From: Bolinopsis microptera
Lineage: Eukaryota; Ctenophora; Tentaculata; Lobata; Bolinopsidae
Direction: 5' to 3'
Assembly (NCBI RefSeq): GCF_026151205.1
Contig: NC_087076.1
Span: 23,430,828-23,494,827, forward strand
DNA: 64,000 nucleotides
Shown here: piece after piece, positions 12,201-24,200 of the stretch
Numbering within the stretch: position 1 is the first letter of the stretch
Layout of the letters: every line of letters starts with the position of its first letter
The notes under the pieces: generated by a model
Database searches by the model: none
Told to the model about the DNA's origin: nothing
What the model saw: the letters and a program-made list of their open reading frames with translations, nothing else
Position numbers and translations under genes: made by a program

Positions 12201-15200
12201 TCCCAGAGTTGTAAAGGAGAAAAAGCACACCAAAGCATTATTAAAAGTGGGTGACTCTGTTAGAATAACTAGAAAGAAGGGTATCTTTCAAAAAGGTTAT
12301 GAAATGACATTTTCATATGAAATCTTTGAAGTAAGTGAAGTGAAAACTACATATCCTGTTACATATGGATTGAAGGACTATAAAGGCGAAGAAATTAAGG
12401 GTTCATTTTACACCAGTGAAATTCAATTGGTTGACAAATCTGATGGTATATGGCCAATAGAGAGGATTGTTAGCACTCGTAAAAGAAGCGGACAGACTGA
12501 ATACCTTGTGAAATTTCTAGGATATCCTAGTGAAGCAAACAGTTGGATAGCCCAGCAAGATCTGTTCAACACATAAATCATGCCTGTGAAATTCCTTGCT
12601 TCTCACAACTGCATCATTTTCGGACCCTCTCGGGCAGGAAAAACCCAGTTCATGCTAGAGGTAATAAGACAAAAGCTAGTACATCCGATGCCTAAAAACA
12701 TATATTTCGTGTATAGCATTGAACAAGACTTTATGAAAACATGGAATGAAACTGAAGAACAAGCAATTACTTTTATCCAAGGTCTTGATTTTGATAAAAT
12801 GAACACTTCAGAGCCCAGTCTCCTTGTGGTGGATGACTTGATCTTAAGCGGAGATAACAAGGAGATGGCGAACTGCTTCATCCTCGGTTCTCATCACCGA
12901 TCAATCTCCACTTTCTACATAACACAGAACTTATTTCCAAACTGTCCGATGTTCAGGATGATGAGCTCAAATGCACATTATTTTGTGCTTTTCAATAGTC
13001 AGCGTCATTTCAGACAAGTGAACACGTTGGCAAGGCAGATTTTCTGTGGAAAGGATTTAAAGAGGATAACCAATGCCTATTTAAGGAGTTCAAAGCAACC
13101 CAGAGGATTTATTGTTTTGAGTTTTGCCCCTGAACTTCCCGAAGAATTAACAGTGCTAGCAGACTGGTGGCAATGGTTTCCAAGCGTTTATCTGTGAAAC
13201 AAGCCAATTCATTGAGACAACACCGCTACATTTTAGAAAAACTATCATCTAGTAGCAAAAAAGACAGACTCAAGATTTTACAGAATGCTCCATCTGAATT
13301 ATTTAAAGTTCTCAATATGATATTCAAACTTCTAGCTGATGAAAAGTTACACCTTTCAAGTCACCAAGACAGAAAAATTGGGAAGCATAGAAGACTTATT
13401 CGATCCACGAGTGGTCTTAAGGGTACGCATATAAAAAGGAAATTTTCTGGACAAAGTGGCGGTACACTATCATCTATTCTGTCTACAGTTTTACCGGTAA
13501 TTGCTGGACTAGTTCAATCGATTCTTTAAATGTCAAGATTTATCTTGGCTCCTAGAGACGGTGTGTCAAACAATGGTGAAGATGTGTTTTTGCTCCTTCC
13601 AACAGAAGGACTCAGTGAGTCAAATAAAAGTATTGAACTACCATCGGGTCTTGTTCCACGATTAGACAATGTGCATAATGCAGAGTCAAAGAAGATTTTG
13701 GATAAACTTATGATGAAAATTGCTAAAGCCAACATTGCACGGAACAAGAATGGGCTGGTGACGGTGGGAAGTAGAGTAATGGACGCTAAATTTGACGATT
13801 TTGTTTTAGATTGTTGCAATGGTGAGTTTTCCAAATGTTATGAAGAAATGTATTGTTTACTTCGTAAAAATGGTATTACATTTTAAACACCGAGTATCAA
13901 TTGTCTATAAAAGCAAAAAGATTTATCTGCATCCAACGAATAAGATGGACAACATACGCAAGATTGTTATTATTGGAGGCCAAGATGGGAATCCATCACG
14001 CTTTATTTCGAAAGTTGAGCCTGTCAAACTTGCTGAGGACTGTGAAATGGCATTAACTTCTTTATACCATGGTGAGGTGTACAACATTCACGATGGAAAT
14101 AATAAAGTGTACTTCTATTATGCATCTCGCGAGCTCTCTATGGAGGCATTGAAACAGAAAAAGGGGAAATCTGAGACTCTAATACCTAGTGCAATGTCTA
14201 GTACATTGACGGATTTGCAATTACCTGAACCTTCAATGGTAATTGTTCCTGAAGGAAGCTACAGCTCAGTATTTACATTGTGTTGGGTGATTTCCAACTT
14301 GATAAAAGAAAAGGTACGACTTGTAAAGAAGAGAGATGGAATGATTGCCACTATAGACAAGCAATATGGTATTATCAATATCGAAATCACTAATCTATAC
14401 ATGGTTATCGAGGGGGTACAGAACACTCCTTGGACGCTAATGGGAGTGCATGAAGAATTGAAGAAGATTGAAGATCAATATTCAGAGCGATTTACGATAA
14501 ATGATAGCGACTTTCACTGTAGCGATTTTCCTGGATTTGTTTATGCAAACATTATTGAGAATTCCTACATTAATGGTAAATTGTCCCGAAACCTGGGTAT
14601 GGTACCGATTAAAACTGCACCTCAGTGGTCACTCTATGAACCAACACACCCAAACTTTGTGCCAATCAACATAAAGCAATTTTCGACAATTTTGATTGAG
14701 CTTAGAGATATAAAAGGACAGTTCATCAAGTTCAACCCAAATTTCAAGACTGTCATTTCGCTCAGCATCCGACCTATAAAAAGGTGATAAATCAGAGCTT
14801 GGTACTTCTACACAAGTTGCAACCATGGAAATTTTCAAACCGGAAACTCTAAAAAGTGGAGCATATCGCTCTGTATTCGTGCAAAAGGGTGGTGCTGTTG
14901 AAATGGATCGCTACATTTACGGAATGCAAGGTGAGGGATTGGGAAATTGGTTTGGCGCTCTCATGAAACAAGCATTACCCTTGATAAGCAGTGGTATAAA
15001 AGGAATAGCCAAGGCTACAAAACCAATCGCTATAGCTGCTGGAAAAGAGTTAATCACTGCTGGAGCAAAACGTGGAGCAAAAGAGCTTACTGAACTTTCC
15101 AATCGTATCAATCCAACGGAAATTAAAAACACTGTTGTTCACAGACCCCATAAAAAGAGAAGAAAATCAAAGAAATGGCAAAGTTTGTAAATAGTTCTGA

Positions 15201-18200
15201 ATCTGTTTCATCTTCCTTGCTACTATGGAACGATCGTCCTACACAGGTTTCTATTGAAGAAACTTATGATTTGAAAGTATGGCCAGTTACTAATTTATTC
15301 AATGATGGTCCCATCAATTTTACTCTCCCTCCTCAACCAAAAGGTCTCCTCACAGATTTGCATATCGTTACCAAGTTAAAACTACAGAAAGATGGTGAGG
15401 ACTTTTCAAAACCGAATAAGAATGTTTCCATAATAAATAATCTCGCAAACAGTCTCTGGGGCGAAGTCTCCGTAATCTGTTCTGATCGTACGGAGCTATG
15501 TCAGAGTATGAAGAACGCCTATGCCTATCAAACATTTTTCAACACCGCTCTAAATTCGGAAAAAAATCGGGAAGATTTTCTTTTCTATAATGAAGCGTTT
15601 CTAATGGATGAGGGGGTGTCTAAAAAGTCTGAAGAAGATTTACGATTGTTTTGGAAGTGGGATGAAAGTCATAAGAGCGCATTTGATGACATGGTTATTG
15701 AAGATATGGAGGAGAACGGAGAGGATGTAATCGAGAAGAAGAAAGAAGCCTTTTGGAATGCTTCATCCCTTCCAAAAGCTTTGTTAATAGAAGCGCAAAG
15801 AAGTGTGTTAGCTACCTCGGGATTGTCTGGCGATGAATTGGAGGTGGCTTTGGAAAATTATATATCCAGCACAGTAAATAATTGGATTCCAACTGAAGTG
15901 AACCCTGCTGCAAGCAAACGTAGTGCTCTGGTCAATCGAGGACAGAGTCTTACTCTGAATTCTAAATTCCAATGCCCCCTGCTTAATACTCTGAAGTGTC
16001 TTCCGACAAATATGAAGTTACGGTTAAGTTTAACAAAAAACAAAGATGAGTTTTTGCTTCTTTGTGGTGATGATGTTCATGGCTATAGTATTGTGCTTGA
16101 AGATTGCTACATACTTGCAACATACTACAGAGTACGAGATGAAATACACAGTCTCATTGAAGAGAGACGTCAGAAAGAGCCTATCCCATATTTCATTTCA
16201 AGGCCTGAAATAATAATCAGACCTGTAGCACAGAGCAGTAAAATTATCAGAATGTCTGATGTTTTCTCTGACACTCTTCCTCCATATGCATTTTTTACAC
16301 TACAACGGAGCAGAGATTTCGATGGACGGTCAAACACAAATCCATTTATATTCCATGGATTCAAGAAATTCCAATTTTACCGCAATGGTGTGCCATACTT
16401 TAATGACCCACTGGAGGTTGGTACTATCGATAAGCTTGGGGATCACAACTACGTCTATAAGGACTGTGGAGAATATTTTAGACAGCTTTATCGTACCATT
16501 GGAAAGGATTCTAAGGGAAATTGTCTGATTGATAGCACAAACTTTCATCTGAACTTTATGGTTGGAATGAGTTTTGGTGCTGACAGAAGCAGCTTGACAG
16601 AGAGACATTTAAATCTCCAAGAGAAAGCATCGACCTACCTTGAAATTGATCTGGGAATTGAGGATATACCGGAGGATCTAATTCTCATAGTATATGCAGT
16701 CTTTGACCGTCAACTTCAAATTGATGCCGATCGTATGGTCAGAATAATCGAGTAATAAAAGCAGCTAGAGATTCAACAGTCTATCATTTCTAGCATATAC
16801 TTGTCAGTGTTGTTTCTACTTGTGATATGAAGCCTCTATCAACACTGCAAATAAACAGAATCCTTGAAGAAAACGGTGTGACTAAAAAATATTATATCGG
16901 AACCTACCCCTCATGTATTACTCTAAGAACCAAAAAGAAAACATACGCTTTTATTACAAATACCGATGAACACGATAAAACGGGACAGCACTGGAATGCA
17001 TGGTTTGTTGAAGGAGAAAAGATCTCATTCTTTGACAGCTTTGGACGTGATTGGGAGGATGCTACCCTACCAAAACATTATAGAGACATTGTTGAACCAT
17101 TTGAACAAATAACTTATAGCACGAGCAGAGTACAAGGATGGGATAGCGTTGCATGTGGCTTTTTCTGTATTCATTTTCTTTATGTTAAATCTTTGGGTTT
17201 AGAGTATGAGGATTTTTTAAATGAATATACCAAAGATTTTGAAAAAAATGATAAGATTGTGCATGCATTTTACAAATCTATTCAGTAGAGTTGTGTTTTA
17301 ATTGTTCCAGAGATTCGCATCAAATATCGAATATATAAGCAGGATAAGTGGGAAACAGGTTCATTTCTCAAAATTCATTATGGACTTTGTTGCTCCTCTG
17401 TTTGTGCTGTCAATGTATGGACTCTACTCAAAAAATGGAAGCAGATGCTCGAAGTACAAAAATCAAAGTCATGACCATAAAAGGTTACACACAGGATCAC
17501 AATGCCAACACCAAAAAGAACAAGCTTTGCCGATATTGTTTGCAAAAAAGCAGCAAAAGACATGTTTGCCCTGGAAAATACGTTTATGAATTTATAATGG
17601 AATCCTTTATCAAGCGTGTTTTCTTGAACACTCAGCCATTTTGTTACTTGGATCTGTATCAAAACTGCAAGTCAACTATTGTTCAAGAACAACTCTTTGC
17701 AGACTGTAGCAACATAGACTCAATTTTATATCAAAATTTAGTCTATTACATTTGTGACTATGAGTTTTAAAAACAGCTGAATCTGTTTACACTGCTCACT
17801 TCTTGATTAGCACTTCCGAATCTGCAGCTATGAACTATTTTCATGATGTATACTTGGGATTTCTTGCTGAGCAGATTGCTCGACAATGTGAACAAATGTC
17901 TGCTCTCAAGTGCTCAGCGTGTGAATCAAAAATAAAGAGCCCTCTGTTACACATTTGTCATCAACGTGGACTTTTAGAGAAGCTGCAAATTCACTTTGAG
18001 CACGTAAGAGGACCCATGTTAACGGATATAGAAGTTTATTACGATCAAGTGCAAGAGCTTTTACCCCACAGTGATAACCCTTTGAAAGACAAAAATAATT
18101 ATGTCAATGCTGGCCGTCTGTGGTTGCAAATGTGCTCAGCAGAAATAGTATTCTACGGACGTTACATTAACGAATTCAACCATTCTTTCATAGACAGAGC

Positions 18201-21200
18201 TTTTAAGAAAGTGAAAAAAGATGGGGCTGCAAGAATCTGAACGGAACATTGGATATCGCTTCATGAATTTGCGCCGATACTTCCCCAGTCGCTCAAGACA
18301 TGTTAATCCTAGTAATGAGTTCCCCGTCACATGATAATCACATGTCATCTTCAATAAAGACTCTGTCCTGAAAAGATCTCATCATTTCTGAAAGATGAAC
18401 TTTGAATTCGTTATCACAGCTACCGAGGGTTTCAGTACTCAGAATGGAGGATTTATACTCAGAGAACTCACTCTCATATTTCCAAATGAGCAGGAGCAGC
18501 ATTTTCAATTCAAGAATCCAGATACCATGTACCTGAATCCAGATGAGATGAACATGGCAAAGTTTTCTCAGCGGAATTTGAATGGCTTTTCACCAACCGA
18601 TAACGAAAGTTGTTGCCTCCCTACGGCGGTATATCCTAAAATACTTGAGGAGATACAGCATTGTAGAATATACTGTGCAGGAGAAATTGAACGTTGTTTC
18701 TTTGCTAGAAACCTACCAGATACTGAAGTTATTGATGTTTATTCTCTGTTTGACTTCAAGTACCCAGCACAGCTCGATAATCCGGGTTGTTTTAAATTAC
18801 ACCGTTACAGATATTGTTCACTTGCAAAAGCTAGATATTTGGCTCGAAGACTTGAAGGATATAAATTATGAATTAAGCGCTCATTTTTTTCTTTTAAACT
18901 AACGCATGCGAAATATTACAGTTTATTTTGTGATGTGGACTTGATAAAATACTTTTTAGCTTCATCATGAAACACTGTGTATCACTTGTTTTTTTATCCT
19001 TATAGACTTTTACTCTGATAGTGAGTGAAGCTAGCACATAGCGTATAATTACAGATGGACATAGAAAAGGTCTCCATTATCATAACTGTGCGTTACATAA
19101 CTCATTTTAGTGGGAGTCCCCACATACATTTGACAAGTGTGGAGAGAATACTCTCCTGATTACGTCTTTTCTTGAGAGCCAACCCCAATCTGTGATATAG
19201 CTGACTCATGGCACTGGAGATAGGCTCAGATCTCGCTAAATGAACTCTTACTATCAACTATACCACAGCAATTTTGAAATATTTTTGAGTTTTGTAAACG
19301 CAAGCTATGATGAGGGAGGGAGGGAGGGAGGAATTGGGTGAGTGGATCTCTAAGACAGCAGTTCATCATAGAATGAAGAGCTATCATTGAGATCCGGAGC
19401 TGCTAAGCCCCCATTGGGAATGATTTTACTTGGAGGAGAAGCCTCATATTTATACTAGATTCTAGTGTACCTCACTATAAACTCGTTATAGGATAATTGA
19501 CTTTTAACTGTGACGTTATTATCATAGGAAACATGTTAAAAGCCCAGCAGTGATTCTGCACGCTTTATGATCTCATATCGCCTTAAATTCTTTAACAATA
19601 ACCCCGCAGCATAATTGACTTTGAACTCTGACGTTATTATCATAGTTTACATGTTAACTGTTTATGAGTCATTCCAGGTGCTGGTTCACGTGATTTCAAC
19701 CGTATGCGCTGGATGGATGAAATTTATGATCTCATATCACCCCAGATTCTTGAACAATAGGTGATGTGATTGTAATTTGGTTATATGCTCCTACGGAACA
19801 GGTAATGAAATAGCACATGGATGATCTAAATTCACCTCAAATTCCTGAGGAACGATCTGCAGGAGTTGTAATTTAGTTATGAGCACTTCAGAATGGTAAA
19901 TGAAATAAAGAATATAGCTTACCAGTGACATAACGTATGTGAAGAGTTTTGTAGCATTTGTACAGGTTACAGAGTGAATATGACGGTAGATTTTAGAATC
20001 AGTGTTATAACACATTTAATATCATGCTCTGAACAATTCTTAAACAATAAATTGGTTTTTATGTTATAAACCTATGGAACTCTACAAAATTTAACTGTGT
20101 ACGTACTCAATTTACCCAATAAACCTAGGGTTCTGTACAAAATTTAGCACTGAATGTACTTAACGTACCCACAGCACTCGCACAACCTATGGAACTCTAC
20201 AAAATTTAAAACTGAACGTACTCAATTTACCCAATAAACCTGGGGTTCTGTACAAAATTTAGCACTGACCGTACTCAACATACCCACAGCACCTGCACAA
20301 CGGGGACCGTTACTGATTCAATTAAGTGACGAGTACTTTACTTATATTATATCTACTTACGCCATGAACTCTAAACATATTTCATTTTACCTTACGTATT
20401 TTTGACGGTAGAATCGAAATCGAATAAAAGTGGTCCGGTAATGATTGATTTGATGTTTATGAGTATTTTTATTGGCCGACCTGACCTTACTGAGAATCTT
20501 AAAAACCACCAATTCTAAATCGGTGCACTATAACAAACAAAGCCATTGAAATAAGTGGACTATTCTTGAGAATTGTAATAATACTGATGGCAAATGTCAT
20601 GCTATTGGAATTGCTAATCTACCGCGGATAGTTTTCAACTCATTCTTCGACAGGCAGAGATGAATTTGGCGAAGGATCAGGTTTTAACAGCGGTATACTA
20701 TGGAACGGACAAAGTATTTCCATCCAGTGCAATTTCTTCTGCAGACGAGGACTCGTTTGAAAAAATTGCAAAGGAAATAGCGAAAAGCCCTGACTTTAAG
20801 AAGAGCAATGACGATGATGATAAAAAGGTACATTTTATTGCAGTTAGCACAATTTTGAATCTCACATAGCCTCGATTAAAAAATAATTCTGCAATTTATC
20901 TCAAATTTTATACCAGTACCAGATTCGTATCCCATGCTATTCTTGACAATGAACTGTAACTGTGAGTATGTGATAATGAGTCATGTCAAGTTTGAGTAAT
21001 GGTTTTAATACTAATAATAAGGTGAAAAATCATTGCATGCTGATCAAAATTTCCTATTTATCTTTTCAGGTTTCGATTGTGGCTACAGTCATTTCTGATA
21101 TCAATGTTGTGCAAAACGATGAGATTTTGTCCCAGATAGACATTAACATAACATTCAACGTCAAGGTTGGAAAATTATCATCATTCCTAGTACTTGACAC

Positions 21201-24200
21201 TTTAGATACAGAGTCATGCAGCTCGCTTCCTAGTTGTGTTGACATTTTAGATAAAGGGTCATCCGTCATGCACCTCGCGTATTTCTTTTAGCTTACCTGA
21301 ATATTTCCTCAATCCAACCAGGATGAAACCGAGCTGAAAGTACATAGTTTTACAAAACGGAAAACTACAGTCACCAGCAAACTGGAATGTAAATTCTACG
21401 ACACAACAACAGCAGGTCCTAACCTAAATAAGTTGAGAATCACATTTGCTCAAATTTTTCTTTAGACTCTCAGAGAGCGAGCAAATTATGACCGTAACGT
21501 TTATTTCACGGCATTGAATTTCAGTTTGGAGTGTTAAAGGTTGCATCACTAATCCAAGCTACAATGGAGAGAGAAGAGGAACAGAAGTAATGTGTTCATG
21601 TTATCATCTGACCAGTTTTGCCGTCCTCATGGTAAATAAGTTATTAGATCAAATAGTTTAACGTGTCATCAAACTTAAAGTGATTCAAATTGGTCATCAT
21701 AGATTTTAACAAATTTTGAAAGCCTATCCGAAAAAATAAAGCTACTTAATTAAATCATGTTTATTATGAACTACAGATATTATTTGATTAATAATGACTA
21801 CCAACCATCTCACAGTCGTTTACGAGCGAGGAAAACTCTTTAGAAGAGCTCGTTTCACATATTCTGCTAGCGATGAGTCTCTTCTTTCTTTTACTGACCC
21901 TTGCTGCAATCATCCCCAACAAGTACTCCCAGTTACTGTGTACAATCAATTAACAATTAAGAAAACGTTAATCACAGTGATGGCAGCGATATTGGAATAC
22001 AAATTTGCCTTGTGTTATAGAAATTTAGTTCTAATACTGATCAATGTTAGTTTATACTCTCTCAGGAAATATATGAGGAAGAAGAAAGTTCAAGCGAATT
22101 TAATGCTTGTCTTGGCTCTTACTATTTCTATAATTTGTTTCTTCCTGATGGATTCTTTTGTAGCAGCAGAGGGGAATGCCAAACCTAACATTTCTTGTTC
22201 CATAGTAAGTTGATTCAGAGATGCAGGATACTGGAGAGGTTTGTAATCGATTTTGCCCACATATAAGTATGCCCACATAAAACTAGTATTATAATAGCAT
22301 CCCATTATAAGTTATCTTCACCTAATTTCAGTTCTTTTGTAAGGTAAAATTCTAACTAATGTTAAGATTCTTAACCTTAGGTGGCGTTTCTTTTGAATTA
22401 CTTCTGGTTGTGTCAGCTTAGTTGGATGATTGTAGAAGCTGTGATATTGTACAACGCTTTAGTCAAGGTATTTGGAACGTACACCAGGAATGCTTTGTTG
22501 AAGTACAGTGTGTTTGGATGGGGTATCCCGATCATATTTCCCCTCATCGGGGTGGCTTGGAGTAGTGGAACTGGAGTGCCATTTGCTGATCCGAAAACGT
22601 TTGTTCAGTTTACAAACTTTTATTGACTACTTTTTTACTTCAGTTTATTGTTTCATTGAAAGATTGAATAACAAGAATTTTGACGCGGGTATACCACGCA
22701 CGATCAAATTTCCCTACGATGTAATTGTTCTACTTGTATTGCATCCCAGAGTGGTGTTTGGCGCACGTGATAATCGTTCATATTATATTAAGCGTGCAGA
22801 ACTTGAAATACTCTGCGCGCATCTTAGGTGTCGCCGTCGATCTGTAAGTGTATGTGGTTTGCAGTTGTAGATCACTTCATATTTTTCGTGGTTTTGTTTC
22901 ATGTTAACAATGCGCACATCATGCGCTTCCTTCCTTTCCTAAATTACCTTACAAACTCCTCCTCTCTTACACCCTTTTGACTCACTTCATTTAATTTCAC
23001 TCATTCCCTTCATATCTTATTACCACAGTATCTGCCGGGGTCCGGACTCTAGGGCGTAAGACTCTAGGGCGTAAGACTCTAGGGCGGCGCCCTACAAAAC
23101 AGGACTCTACGGCGTGAAAATATCTAAAGCGTGAAAAAAACAGGACTCTAGGGCGTGAAATATAATTTTTATATTTTCGATCAAAATGAATCTAATTTCA
23201 TTTTTAATAAGGATGTCCGTTGTCACAGGTTCACAGGGAGTATTTATCTCGACCTAAGAGTAAGATACAGCCAATGAAATGTAACACTGACTGAGCATAA
23301 CGAAAGCGGATTAAACTTATTTCAAAACAATACTGTACTATTATAGTATGCATATTTGATATTATATACATAATATATAGAGTCCCGGTCCCATACATAA
23401 TGATAAACTTTAAATGTAAACAATACTGATAGCTAGTGTCTTAGAGGTGGGAAGCGTGGGAAGCTGTCAGTCACCAACATTTTATTGTCAAATTATAAAA
23501 GCTCACCAACACACCCTGTACAGTAAAGAAAGATGTTTATAATCAAAACAATAACAATAAAAACATGATCTAGTGATCTATGATCTATCCCATCATTAAT
23601 TCATTATCATTCGTTTCCTACTACACTATGTCCGATCTTTCGTTTACTTTAATCAGAGGAAGAACGGCCAAGAGTAAGAACGCACTGCACCTAGGATTCC
23701 GGTACTCTCCAGATGGAAAATTAAGAAAAGATGGGTCACAGTTTTGGAGATGTGTAAAGAAAGCCGGATCCTGTAAGGGGTGAATCTGAACCAAGGGTTT
23801 GAGCCTCACGGAGACACCTGCAATTCCACACAACCACGAAGCTGACTTCATAGACGCAGAAAATTAGAAAAATTTTCACGCCCTAGAGTCCTGTTTTTTT
23901 TCACGCCCAAGATTTTTCACGCCCTAGAGTCCTGTTTTGTAGGGCGCCGCCCTAGAGTCTTACGCCCTAGAGTCTTACGCCCTAGAGTCCCGGACCCGTA
24001 TCTGCCAAAACCAACATGGCCCATGTAGGAAGTGGCCTTGACGTTGTTTCCCACTTGGCCCTGCATCCCATGCTGACGGTCGGCCTCCACTCTCAAAAAA
24101 CTTACCTTCACTTTCAGTGAAGGCCGATGTTAGAGCTTGGTGGGAACAAATCCTGACATCCTTTTACACCGTTGGGACGACTCTCGCAAATGCGAGAGGA

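Larger units (their letters stand above)
9059..20357 (+). mobile_element. Complete Polinton/Maverick, 11.3 kb, lacking DNA polymerase B
   Basis: Ends in 218-bp TIRs beginning AG and ending CT, flanked by a 6-bp duplication. Two genes run leftward (9509-11454) and at least ten rightward (11512-18871) from a central bidirectional promoter. The set comprises integrase, ATPase, core-like protein, penton, pVI-like protein, hexon, protease, a zinc-finger coiled-coil protein, a membrane glycoprotein and four unknowns. Typical Polintons are 15-20 kb and carry a protein-primed PolB of around 1000 residues; none is present here and the largest gene-free gap is about 1.27 kb. ORFs are intact, so the insertion looks young. 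Confidence 0.95.

Noticed and set aside
17302-17589. Alternative 95-codon frame overlapping the zinc-ribbon-like ORF
   Set aside because: It has the first ATG after the TATA box but a low-complexity basic sequence and no domain. Retained only as a caveat on the start of 17417-17770.
9059-20357. DNA polymerase B, helicase or primase in the Polinton
   Set aside because: I looked for YxDTD-, SLYPS- and Walker-type motifs in all ORFs on both strands. Only the packaging ATPase has a P-loop, and no polymerase motif is seen.
21794-22213. 140-codon ORF spanning TM1-TM2
   Set aside because: The first two thirds are intron and wrong-frame sequence. The phase-consistent exons are 21816-21922 and 22066-22204.
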